A stretch of 64,000 bases of DNA, taken from Eretmocerus hayati. Lineage: Eukaryota > Arthropoda > Insecta > Hymenoptera > Aphelinidae. Every line of letters starts with the position of its first letter. Within the stretch, counting starts at the first letter, position 1. The position numbers were made by a program, and so were the translations under genes. This document shows, piece after piece, positions 49,526-60,611 of the stretch. The notes under the pieces were generated by a model, which saw only the letters and a program-made list of their open reading frames with translations, was not told the DNA's origin and ran no database searches. Location: NCBI GenBank assembly GCA_029851415.1, contig CM056744.1, positions 98,179,338 through 98,243,337 of the forward strand, given 5' to 3'.

Positions 49526-49731
49526 TTCAGGAAATTCAAAGAAGTCAAGGACTGAATCATATTTAGAAAGCATTGTTACAGCTCTGGCAACTCCACCTTT
49601 TTTACGACTTCCCAGCATCACGTTTGCTCCTCCACCATCACCACCACCGCCACCACCACCTCCTCAGATACCACCTGCACCCAGTGCAATCAGTATGGAT
49701 GATACTCAAGCTTTCGTCAGGTTTGCACACA
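49526..49731 (+). pseudogene. Possible exon of the Harbinger second gene, proline-rich
   Basis: The open frame between an AG acceptor-like site (AACTTCAG, ending 49530) and a CAG/GT donor-like site (about 49731) encodes a Ser/Lys start, then FAPPPSPPPPPPPPQIPPAP and SMDDTQAFVRF. The proline run comes from a CCACCATCACC-type microsatellite. PIF/Harbinger elements usually have a second gene with a Myb/MADF-like domain, but no such domain is visible here. Assignment to the element rests on position only. Confidence 0.3.
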
Positions 49732-50339
49732 TAAGCTGATGGGATAGGGTGTTCCAATGGAACCCTGGAGCCCTGCATGTGGATCACTTGTGCTGGATAT
49801 ATAAAGGACGTGGAAGCGTGGTGAGGTTTCACTGAATGATCACTCACTGATTTTATGCTGATAAAATAAATTGAGAATATATTCTCTTTTAAAGTGTGCT
49901 TACATTACTGTGGAAAAGATTAAGGCGCGAAAGTGGGCGCGGCGCGGGAAATTAAGGAACCGGGAAGACGCAGTCGCGAGGATGGCACCGGCGCGGTGAA
50001 TATTTAATTGTATGCAAGGAGCACAGCTGATGTTTGCTGCTTGCCAGACTATGGCTAACTGCCGAATTTCGAGCTGCGAGAGAGACTCGCAGAGAAGGGC
50101 AGGGCGGATGACAAAATCATCAGTTGCCAATTCGGCCAATGAGATTCAAATGATTTCACTCGCGTGACATCGAGGGGAAATCGCGGGTCATCGCACCGTG
50201 CTCCAACTGCTGAATTTCCCTCGAATATTCGCAGGCTCAAGATACTTCAACATAAGCTAAGATCTATTTTAAATGAAAGTTCAGCACAGCTCATGTTCAA
50301 AATGCATGAGCTACTTTTGTCTACTAATTAGCTGGTCCA

Positions 50340-50765
50340 TTGACTCATCACAATGATATGAAAAATGTGAAGTTCTTTAATGGCGAGGATCAGCGTAAAC
50401 TTTTTTTATTCTGTATCGTTGCAAGTGATACCTGGATGAAGAGGGAGGAGAGAAGCTCTTCATACTGCACTCCAGACCTAGCACGAATCATTTCTAGATA
50501 TCAGGATAGGAATTGTAATTCCTTGGTTCAATCCCACGACAACTTGCTTTGTGCTTTCTTTCTTAATTGTGTTGGATACAAAAACTTGGTTCCACAAAGG
50601 TTCGATAACTTTCTCTTGGGTTTTAAGCTCATTTCATGTTGTCTTGAATATCAACCTCTTGGTAGTTCAGTCAAATCTATGACTCGTCGAGCCATCCATC
50701 CAGAAACTGGATATAATCACTCAGTAGGAAGGAAATTCAGTATTTCATTTTTCTGTAAGCACTAA
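50340..50765 (+). other. Unrecognised open frame inside the Harbinger element
   Basis: A 141-codon open frame (start MTHHNDMKNVKFFNGED, end FSISFFCKH). I do not recognise the product. It is Cys- and Ser-rich with no clear domain, signal peptide or repeats. It may be part of the element's interior or random. Confidence 0.2.
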
Positions 50766-53520
50766 GTGTATCATTTGGTTGATTAGGCTCATCTGTGTAC
50801 TTCTTCACTCAAGAACGTGGGAACTTACTTAGAATGTAATGCTCAAAGTCTGTGATGAGTCACACAGAATGAGAGCGATTAAATATGATGCAACATTATA
50901 CACTCAACGCAAATGAGACATTTATGTTATAATGAAAATGAGTTCTCGGCAAACTAGCCCAAGGTGACACGTATCAGAAATGGCTGTTTCCCTCATCCTA
51001 TGACAAATTGCGATTGTGCGATTGATCGATTGATTTCTCGAAAGCATCGAATTCGGAGTGCAGCTACGTTCACATCGGTGAGATCTAATGTCCGTTTCTT
51101 TAGGGTCGAGAGCTATCAACCACTACCAAAAAATTTCGACAACATATTCGTCTATCTTGGATTGCTTCGTATGTGTGTCGACGCCCCCTAAACACGTGTT
51201 ACCGACTCGCAGCCATCTGTCGTACGAGTATGTTGGGTTGCCTGTTTCCAGGATCACCAAATTATGGTCCGATCCTTTCGATTGTGAGCCGCCTCCCATC
51301 ATTTGTGAGAGTAAGATGCATACCTTGAATCAGCCCGTTCGGTAAAATAATCGACGTGTCTGCATTCGTTCGTGTCTTGCTGAGTAAATATGAAGGCAGT
51401 GAAGATAAGTCTAATAAGAAATTATGTGTATGTTGTAGACCTTTACAACAGATTCGTGAATCTGAGGAGTTCTCAATCCTATGAAATTCTCATAGCTTCC
51501 AGTGTTCATCGTATTGAAAGAGTGAGGAATATTGAGAACACTTAGTTGAGAATCGGTCATAATTGTGGTTCAGATTTACTTCGACTTCATCAAATGTCAT
51601 GTTGTTATCTGAGAGTCATGAGACCATTTTGTCATGGTAATAACAATTACAAACCATTTGGCATGGATTTGAGATGCAAGTTGTTCCGCCAAAATCAATG
51701 TTATATGAGTGAATTCAGGAACGAAGGATTGACAGTTTGTTTTATGGAGGGACTGTAAATCGGTACATAGCTCCAGTGATGAACTGTCAATTGTATCTGC
51801 GATGCATGTTTTTAGAACCTCAAAATGCTCTTGCATTCAAAAAATTACTGATTGGAACGAATAAGATCCGCGCGCTTGCGCGCGGTGAATACCTAGTCAT
51901 TTTCATAATGAGAATTGTCTTCCCCTTTGGAGGGGTTCTGGATTCCTTTAGTTTATGTTTCCCATGACTAGTGCTCATGCACATACTGATTAAGATGGAT
52001 ATCTTATGCTTTGCTAGACAGAGCACTTCTCGTGTCTGACATTTTTTGTGCATGTTGTAGCTGTGAACATTGAGTGACAATGATATTCTAGATGAATTTC
52101 TAATTAAGTAGAGAAAGTAATGTAAAGCTGGTGAGTTGACTTAGTGTATGAGTAATATATTGTTTTACTTCAGTATGATTCATGAATAATCATTTGTGAA
52201 TAACCAAAGTTTTATGGTTTCGGATACTGTTACCAGGTATTTAGTGGCACATGTATCTATATTAAGATGAATTTAAGTATCATGCAGTGATGGAGTTTCA
52301 CCTCAATGGCCAGCTCCATGGGGAACTCGTTGAAAGTCTAACCAAAAGATACCTCAGAAATGTATCCGCTTGCCAAAAGACTTGAGATTCAAGAACCTAC
52401 ATTAAGAGTTAATATTGAACTGTTGATTGAATTATTATTATTCCAGATGATTCATTGACTATGTTGAGCAACTATAGTAGCACACAAAGCTCATGATAAG
52501 TGAATACAATATGCCTATTTCTGTTCAGTCTGACTCAAACTTTGGCAACTGTTTATAAATACCAGCAACTCATCCATGCTTCAGGCCAAAGTACTTTCAT
52601 GTTGACAGTGTATAGAATAGTGATCTAAGCTCTTAGCAGTTTGGGGCACTTCATTGTCATATTGTCCAAGTAATCAATGTCTCACAGTAGCACCAATGTA
52701 TAAGGGAACGCCCATGAATCAAGTCAGGTGCTTTATAGAGATTCTTAACTGCCCTCTTTCCTCAGTATAAATTCTCCAGCAATGAAATGTCTCACAAAAT
52801 ACTTGATTACTGAAATAGTGGATCGTTCGAATACTGTCGTACGAGTTCTTTGTTACACACCTGAAGTAATTCATGGACACCCTCATTGGTGAATAGGCAC
52901 CTCCATATCTTGCTGCATGTATAATTTCAAGAAACTGTTCTCATGACCAGATTGTAAATGAAATTCTTCTGTTTCTGAATCAAATATCAACAAGCATCAT
53001 TTATTTGTAGAGTTTTTACAATGATGGATTAAAATTATCTCATGACTTTGAATGAAAGAGAAATTTTTCTTTTTTGTTCATTCTTGTATAAAAATAGTGA
53101 CTAATGAAATGCATGCATGTGAAGACATGTCAAATTAATATTATTGTCCCTTAGTCAAGTAATTATCTTCATTCGTCTCACAGAGACTTCAAACATGTCT
53201 GTATTGCCCTGGTATAGCATACTGTTGGACTTTAGCTCCAGGTGTAGGTTTGTGAAAGCACAAGACTAAAGTTTTCGGTGAAGTACAACTCTAAGTTTAT
53301 TAGGCTAAGGCGCCAACTCTGTTCTCTAATATAGCGTGGCAGCTCGACTGACTCGACGTCGTCGTGCGCAGCGCGACGACGTGAGAGACAAGCATGGAGA
53401 GGGGAGAAAGATATAGGCGCAGTGAAGAGTAGGCAATGTACATCTCACACATACAATGTGCTGAAAAGATTGCAGAACCTCTGTCGGATGTCAAAAACCT
53501 GAATCCCAAATAATCGAGTG
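50766..53520. other. Interior of the Harbinger element, no clear gene
   Basis: AT-rich DNA without credible coding frames. Many short frames are present but none resembles a known protein. Confidence 0.45.
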
Positions 53521-53529
53521 GAGTAGGGG

Positions 53530-54960
53530 TGCAAATGCTGTGTCATTTCGACATTCTTCTCTCCACCTACCAGGAATTATTTGACCATCTTGGTTTTGTC
53601 TGTCTGCAAGTCCATCAGGAATGTAATCCTGATCAGGCATCCTCAATCAATTATGCAAACAAACTGCTACGTTCACCAGATCTATCAGATAGATGGGCTG
53701 CATCAGGATTGGTTTGCGAAATATTCGCCATCTACTTGCTAGGATGCCAAAAGTATCTTCAATAAATCGTCTAGGCTGGCCCATTCGATAGCTGAAAAGT
53801 CTTTGCTTCAGGAAGCAACATCCTTTCCCAGGAAATGGGCATAAGAGCCATGGTTGTAGGGGGAAGGCTTCATCGCCAAAAAACAGTAGTGCAAAGGGGC
53901 TCGCCTTCGACTACTATTTCTGGTGGAGGAATGTCCATCAACCCATCAAGCAACTTTTCTGCCAGCGAGCTTTCAGCATAGATCTTCCCGTCGCTTCTTC
54001 TGCCGTATGAGCACACATCATAATAGGTGAAGTTGTACTCAGAGTCACACGCAGCAAGTAATACAATGCTGTGACTTCACTTATGATTATGATAGCCTCA
54101 TCCTGTATCTAAAGGGCACTGAAAAAAAACAAACTTTATGAGAATTGGTTTACTTTGAGTTGAGAAACAGAAAGTAGAAACTCACTTGAATCACCACATG
54201 TTCTCGCCATCGATGGCACCCAGACAGTGAGGGCAATGAGTTTTTTGCTCAAACCCTGTAGCTATTCTTCTCCAATCATTTCTAGTCTGTCGTCTAAATA
54301 CAATGGGATTCAAATTCCTCTATAGAGCTTCAGTCGTTTCATGAGTGATATTGTAAAAAGTACAGTCACTAATGAGGAAATGATTTGCCAATGAAGCCAT
54401 TGAGTCACCTGAAGCCATGTACCTGCAAATATAATATGCGAAGGATGGCAAACTGTTTGAAGTTTATTTGATGGGAGGTGATAGAGAGAGTCTAATTCGG
54501 AGATCAATGATCACCTTGATGTGACAACCAAACGTTCTCTGACAGGGATTGCTTTTCTCAGGAATGATGCTTTGTAAATATCTGCTCCAACCATTTGAAC
54601 CAGATTCTCCAACTGAGTGGGTGACATCCTGCAATAATTTCTGAATCTCAAATCGCCTAAATGAAGAATTGAGAATCCTGTTCTGTAGTATCCAATGGTG
54701 GATCTATACTCAAGAGCTGGTGACACCCAACACTTTTCCTTGCAAAGCTATTTGGCAAAAAAAGTCCCAATACGCAAGCTCCTAAGAGTTTCCTTTTTCA
54801 TGATTCTAGTAGCTGGTGACCACATACTAAAATTAATGTTCCAAAGCCCATTCCATGTAATGTTTACACCAAACATTGATGTACTACTCATGGTAGTCTG
54901 AATTTTTAGGCTCGACACTGGCCACAAAACTGCAAGAAGCAAGTAGCACTAACAGCACTG
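53530..54960 (-). pseudogene. Decayed PIF/Harbinger transposase
   Basis: Recognisable pieces occur in order on the minus strand, in different frames and with stops. The N-terminal part has FRNYCRMSPTQLENLVQMVG and AIPVRERL (54511-54726). Next comes a block with SMASLANHFLISDCTFYNI (about 54320-54415). The first catalytic Asp region is CLGAIDGENMW (about 54195-54235), directly followed by a stop. The second Asp region contains YYDVCSYGRRSDGKIY (about 53960-54030). The Glu region is EDTFGILASRWRIFRKPI (about 53700-53765), and the C-terminal part reads ADRQNQDGQIIPGRWREE. The DDE order is as in the DDE_4 family. Frameshifts and at least two stops mean it cannot be active as it stands. Some gaps could be introns. 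Confidence 0.8.
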
Positions 54961-55488
54961 ACAAGTTCATCTTCTCAACCTTTTTTTTAATCTGATCCTT
55001 CCAAGCAGCAACAATATCAAAACTATCTTGATCCAAATATTGACACCTTCATCCTCTCATCCTTATTTTATGAATGATTTTTCATTTTCAAAAAGTCTCA
55101 TCAGGGTCAACTTGATCCAGATATTTACACCTCCATACTTTCATCCTTATTTTAAACCTGACTTTTAATTCCTCAAAACAGCATTAACATCAGAAGTATG
55201 TCATTGATTAGATAGATCTGATCTAACCTATACACCAATCCGTAACCAAACACAAACTATTCAAGTAAGTTTATCAGGAAAGATGAGACAATTTTCAAGG
55301 ATCTGGAGCAGTAGGCTGTCAATCACCTGATTTGCAAGAAACTGGAAAGAAAATCAAACGCACAGATCTTGCGAATCTTCAACTCCAGCGCAAAACCCTG
55401 TTTGTTGAGCTTTCGGGGCTCCTGCAACTACTAGTGACTCTAGAGAAAACCAAAATCACTAAAATCTCTCAGTCGTGAAAAGGCACCC

Positions 55489-55640
55489 TGACGGTTGTTT
55501 GGAACGACCATTGGAAGAGACACTAGCAACTTCCGACTGGACCGGGGTGAATACGCCTCTCAACTGCAATTTGGCTAGATTCGGCCTATCCAGTGATTCT
55601 ATCAAGTTCGATTCTCAAAATACTTTCGAATTTATTCACG
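55489..55640. repeat. Satellite-like unit, right of the Harbinger element
   Basis: TGACGGTTGTTTGGAACGACC...TGGACCGGGGTGAA...CCTATCCAGTGATTCTATCAAG is a diverged direct copy of 49306-49430. Joining the two sides at the TGA restores the unit's order, so the transposon inserted inside a tandem repeat. Confidence 0.65.
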
Positions 55641-56820
55641 CAATACTGGATCAATATCAACAGACAGATCTCTCAGACATTGGTTGGAGATGCATTCGCG
55701 AGGCATTCCTATGTACTGTATGAAAGTCACTGACGACCCTGTCTAAAATGAGTTACTCATCAGAAATGACTCAGGAATTCGAGACACTAAAAATAACTGA
55801 TTAGAGAAATGATCCATTTGAATTGATTCACTTGAAGTAACTCATCCAAAATGAGTTATCTGAAGAATTTGGTAAAAATTAATGACCTGCGTCTCAGAAT
55901 ATGGAAAAGGAATCTGCACGATACGTGGGTTGTCAGAAAGGTTCTCATGTTTTCCTATTGAGTGAATTTTAGTAAGTCAATTGAATTGGGTCATTTCGCG
56001 TAACGTCCATACCCGCAAATCATTTCTAACAAGTCATGCATTTTAATTAGGGGATAATACGGGAATGCATGTGACCCATTCTCCCGACTCGTTAAAATTC
56101 AGGTTCCCTGGCCTTCAGCGCGTTCCTAGAAGCGATAGGGCAACAAATAAATTTCCAGACATAGTTTCTAATGAGTGTATTCGCCAGACTAATCTTGTTG
56201 CAATCGGAAAAATCGTGACACAGATTTGAAAAAGGAACTAGAAAGCCTTATTCAATCAAAAATTGATCAAACCAAATAAAAATCAGATTTCAAATTGAAA
56301 CGATTAGACACGTCTAGTGCGGAAGTGAATTAAATCGTAAGTGAGACGATCCTCAGATTTTGCAAAGAAGAATGGACAACGAATTGGGTGGCATGACAAC
56401 CAAGGTTACGATGATAGTTGAATGGTCATGTGTAGCCATGCGCCCATAGTCTGCCTCCACGCATTCCATGAGGCAATTTCCACTATTACCGATCGAAATC
56501 GGTGAGGAGCGCGATGCGGCCCCTCGATTACAAAGACTGCATGCACGCGGCTGTAAAAGGCGCACCCTCGAGTTGAACCTTTTTTTGAGAATTCAACTTG
56601 AAACATGGTGCTCGAATTGCACACAAAATAGAGTTATACCTACATTTTGATGATTTCGAAAATGAGTTATAATAAGTGTCCAAACTTTCCAACAATAGAC
56701 CATAAATCATGAGTCCATCAGATTCCATCGACAATTCGATCAAAGATAGTAAAAATTTACAATGAGCTTCATAATATTCCCATAAATTTCATCAAACTCA
56801 TCACGTTTCCAGAATAATGA
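55641..56820. other. No recognisable feature
   Basis: Spacer with no gene or clear repeat. Confidence 0.45.
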
Positions 56821-57690
56821 ATTGACGGGGTGGGGGAAAAAGGGCGTAATCACCGTTCCGCCCTTTTTCCTGCCACCACCTTTTTGAGCCTCTGTACCAA
56901 GATCTACCACCCCCCGAAATCAGTTTTTCGTAAGACCCCGAAAACCAACTTCACAGCAAAAACAACATAACCGCCATCACGCTCTCTTATCTGCTCGATA
57001 AAAGGGCGTAATGGCGCTTAAGCCTTCTTATCGTTAGAATGAAGCCACTTACTCTCTTTTTCCAATATTACGGTAGTTAAGCCCTTTTATCGGCAAAATG
57101 ATTGCACTTACGCCCCTCTCTCCGAATCGCTCCATGGCACGTGAAAATCACAGACGCGATACCCGTGCATGTTCGACGCCCACTACTATGGGATGTACAG
57201 TTCGGCCTCGATGGATAGAATTTGTGCCAATTTAAGGGCTCAGGGATCAGCGAGTGTAAATTTGAATGCGATGAGTAACTTTTGATTCAGTTTCGGTTAA
57301 TCAACAATTTTTCTTTAATTTTGGAAAATTTCATTAATATCACCCTGTAGCAGATTAGAATATTTGGAATATTACAGACGAGCGGAACAATAGCCAGAAA
57401 TCTAAGAATCAGTATGAATATTTGCCAATGCGGAATATGGTCTTGGATTTCTGGGAAGTAAAGTTCTGAAGTAAAGTTAGTTATGGAGGTCAGGCTGATG
57501 ACTACTTTTTTCGATTTCATTTGTAAAATTCAATTTCGAAATGGTTTGGTCAAAAAATGGACCTCGAATGATCTTTCTGGGCTCGATTTGAGTGGATATT
57601 TAAAAAACAATTCCTTAGTTCTGTGCTGGATTTTGAGCACTTGGGGTTATCCTACGAAAAGACTTCATTATCTTATGTCTTCTATGTCGA

Positions 57691-57726
57691 TTCCCCGAAT
57701 GGCAACGTCGGTTGCCATTCGGGGAA
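57691..57726. repeat. Perfect 16-bp-stem hairpin
   Basis: TTCCCCGAATGGCAAC, loop GTCG, GTTGCCATTCGGGGAA. No CTRR end follows, so a Helitron terminus is not supported. The role is unknown. Confidence 0.8.
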
Positions 57727-57802
57727 GAGTATGTGTACATCACAACTTTGAGTGTCTTTTATGACTAATTTATAAAGGGCTCAGCTGACACCATTGATAG
57801 CA

Positions 57803-57977
57803 GAAAAGGCCTAACTGCGAACAAAATTCATCAAAAGGGCGTAACTGCTATGACGGAATTTTGAGAGGGTGAAATTGCTATGATTGAATTTCAAAAGGGC
57901 GTAAGTGGTACGATAGAATTCTAAAAGGGCGTAACTGCTATGGTTGAATTCAAGAGGGCTTGCCTGCTATAAAATTC
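57803..57977. repeat. 30-bp minisatellite, about 6 units
   Basis: Consecutive 30-bp units start at 57803, 57833, 57863, 57893, 57923 and 57953 (last one partial), with a consensus near AAAAGGGCGTAACTGCTATG plus ATTGAATTT. Units differ by up to about a third. Confidence 0.8.
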
Positions 57978-58735
57978 TTTTTGAAAATTCTCCTGAGCCT
58001 GGAAACGCTATTCCACAAAATGTAACGATGAAAAAAGTTATTCTAGTTTGAATTGAGTGTATTCGCCCTTCTCCAGTGGAAATGAGTTCTCGCCATTTCA
58101 CATGACTGATGGGAGTTTCTCGTGCCTATCGAACTGTTGAGCATGAATCAAGCCACCTCATAGCAATCAGATATCTTACAAAAAATGCTTAGGGACACTC
58201 TCGTAAAATTTGGGGAAAATTGGGCTTGATCTCGAAATTTTTTTACACTTTTTGTGAGAAAGGTTGCCCGAAATTGGGCCTTGTATTCAGAAAAAGGGAG
58301 TAACCGCATTTTTTGAAATTGCTGGAGAAAGCTAAGGTTCAAATTTCATCTTGCGGCTCGGGTTGGGCTATTTCGAGCATGCCATATTCTTCGAAAATAG
58401 TCAGGTCAACCCGTCCAAATACGCCTCTGTCGGATTTATCAAGTTTTGATGGATTGTCTCGAAATGACCGTTTTGCAGTTATGCCCTTTTTCCATTCACA
58501 CCCTCAATTACTCTCTAAAATCAATCGGGAACATTCTTCCCCTGAATAGGGTTTACGCATTTTGAACACTTACGAAACGAATCAATTTTCAACTAGGTCT
58601 CATCAAGATACCATTAGCAGTTTCAACTCTACTCTTCGTACCTATGCACCAGAACCAGGAAATATACGTGAATTTCGACCTTTTCTTCTCATTATGTGGT
58701 AATTGATCATCACATACTAGAACAAACTCGTTAAC
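57978..58735. other. No recognisable gene
   Basis: Spacer. Nothing beyond the motifs noted in the AAAGGGCGTAA region. Confidence 0.45.
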
Positions 58736-58739
58736 TCTG

Positions 58740-59165
58740 AATCGGCCATCTAAATTGAACCTTTATTACAAGGCACAAGATGGGTAGATATCCTTTGAGC
58801 TATCTTTGCCAAGATAGATCTGTATCATGTTGGGCTAAATGCCATTGTTTTCTCGAACATACGGTATTCTTATCATATTCTATTAAAGGTAATATGCCTG
58901 ATGATCCTCCCATCGAAAAGTGATCCGGTGTTAAAGCTTCTTCGTCTTGACGATCAAGGGAGACGTGAGTGAGAGGTCTAGAATTCGAAGTGTGTTCAAT
59001 TTCTACTAAAATAGTTAGGAGCATGCCTTTCAACATTGATCAACCTTTGGAAACGGCACGCCGAGATTCTTTTACTGATTGAATGAATCTCTTCCACGCG
59101 CCATCCATATGGGAGACGGTAGGATGGTTGGATTTCCATTCGAATAACATTTTTTGTGGAAACCC
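58740..59165 (-). pseudogene. Pao/BEL retrotransposon integrase fragment
   Basis: On the minus strand the translation has MLFEWKSNHPTVSHMDGAW, a stretch RFIQSVKESRRAVSKG, a stop, then LTILVEIEHTSNSRPLTHVS and EALTPDHFSMG. The order W...P..PHM.G.WER..RSVK followed by L.EVE...NSRPLT...D......LTP.HFL.G is characteristic of the integrase core of Pao/BEL elements. About 130 codons remain, with at least one stop; no LTR was found. It is a dead fragment. Confidence 0.8.
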
Positions 59166-59187
59166 CTCTCAGTCGCGTACCTCCGGA

Positions 59188-59320
59188 TAGCCATGATAGC
59201 TGAGTCGGTTGATAAGCAGTGTACTAGTTCTATGTGAAGTGCTCTGGTTGTGAGGCGAGTGAATAAAGCACCCCGCCGGTTTTCTAGACGGCGACCTGGA
59301 TTGAACCCGGGAAGAAGTCG
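59188..59320 (+). repeat. tRNA-like SINE head, candidate
   Basis: GCCATGATAGCTGAGTCGG contains a good polymerase III A box (TAGCTGAGTCGG), and GGATTGAACCC about 90 bp later is a weak B box (GGTTCGANTCC-like). The spacing is longer than in a real tRNA, so a functional tRNA gene is unlikely. A decayed tRNA-derived SINE is possible; no target duplication was found. Confidence 0.4.
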
Positions 59321-60205
59321 ACGCAGCCTTTCACGCGTAGTATTCCGTCTTCGTCAAGAATCGGATTCAAAGATATGATGCAGCTAGTTTTTGGTAGTTC
59401 TCTAGTCATTTGTAGAAGGCGGATCTCTTTTTGAAAGTATGAACACTGAATTTCCTAGAGCCACAGTGATTCTGCTTTCATATGTAATCGATTTTCACGG
59501 ATCATATCGTCGTATAACCATTTTTCAGCGGCTTTTGGAACAAAGTAAGCGCTTTCAATAAAAGGACTAGGCGGGTAAGCATGGTAAATCGGCCCTTGTC
59601 AGGTATGGCCCCGGAAGCAATTCCCCCCAAATTCTAACCCCAAACTATAAGGAAAGCAATAGTTTTCAGGTCTCGGAGTCGCCCCTGTGTTTTGGGGCAG
59701 CCTGGAAACCCTCTAAAAAACGCTAAAAATCGATGTTCCTTGTATTGAATCGCATTCTGACGCATCTCAATGAATCGTTCTGAAATTTTTTTGACATGTC
59801 TTTGAAACGTTGACAAACAGAGAAAAGATACTTGCATACTGATAACTTTGGATTTAAGCCCCGAAAAAAATTGTTGAAAAATGAGAATCAATTTTTAACC
59901 CTGTTATCTGTAATTAAGACGTAAGTGAACCATCTCATCGTATTTGATGGCTTATTTCACTCGGAAACCACTTTGGAATATATCATTCTTGGTGGCGGAA
60001 AGTAGTTAAAAACGTCAAAAATTCTATTCGAAGCAAATTTTTTTTCATAAACTTGCCTCTCCTGCGCATGCAAGTTGATATACGCTCCTGAAAGTATCTT
60101 TAATCGATAGCTGATGTGATTTCCTTCAAAATGACCCCTTGCAAAAGTCAATTTGATGCAATTACAGCTGAGATATGGGCGTTTCTCTGGAACTTTCACA
60201 CCTGC
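59321..60205. other. No recognisable gene
   Basis: Spacer. AATCGGCCCTTGTCAGG at about 59588 slightly resembles a histone stem-loop but lacks a paired stem. Confidence 0.45.
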
Positions 60206-60611
60206 TGGAATAGATAGATAGATAGATAACCTTTATTCGCCCGAGAGCAAAATTAGAAAATACAGTGGCATATGTCACATATGTTACACCTACATAATAA
60301 ATATATGAAAAGTATAAATAATTGTCTTTTTGGTCAAGGAATATTAGGATTATCACAGAAAGTGACTAGTCATTTTAAGGCATCGAGAGATGCATAAAAG
60401 TCAGGAAGAGAATGATAAAATACATTTCCATATATATATATCAGTGTTCACAAGAACGATCGAGGAGAGAGGACATTCTCATGTAGAAAGGCATATAAAG
60501 GCTTGGGCCAGCAGAAATATCACAGGAATTACAATTCAGTGGCGAAGTAGCCACGTATAACTCTTTTAAAAAAGGAAACGCCGGTTGAAAAGAGCCCAAA
60601 CCTATCACAGT

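Larger units (their letters stand above)
49452..55488. mobile_element. PIF/Harbinger DNA transposon, about 6.0 kb
   Basis: The terminal inverted repeats GGGTGCCTTTTCACGA (49452-49467) and its complement (55473-55488) are perfect over 16 bp. The 3-bp direct repeat TGA flanks them (49449-49451 and 55489-55491), in line with the 3-bp duplications of PIF/Harbinger. A decayed Harbinger-type transposase lies on the minus strand at the right, and a possible second gene exon on the plus strand at the left. About 3.5 kb in the middle shows no clear gene. Confidence 0.82.
56835..58515. repeat. Region rich in AAAGGGCGTAA motifs on both strands
   Basis: AAAAGGGCGTAA or near variants occur on the plus strand near 56842, 57000, 57833, 57893 and 57923 and as complements (TTACGCCC, TTAAGCCCTTTTATCG) near 57075 and 57108. 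GGGAGTAAC at 58292 and TATGCCCTTTTTCC at 58480 may be outer relatives. Pairs of these form hairpins, for example AAAAAGGGCG/CGCCCTTTTT at 56840-56870. It may be one composite repeat, but no ends were found. Confidence 0.45.

Noticed and set aside
57691..57726. Helitron 3' hairpin
   Set aside because: No CTRR end within the expected distance and no Rep/helicase gene nearby.
59188..59320. Functional tRNA gene
   Set aside because: The A-to-B box distance is too large, the B box is weak and no cloverleaf could be drawn.
59588..59610. Third relic histone stem-loop
   Set aside because: Only the left half matches; no paired stem, and it is 16 kb outside the locus.
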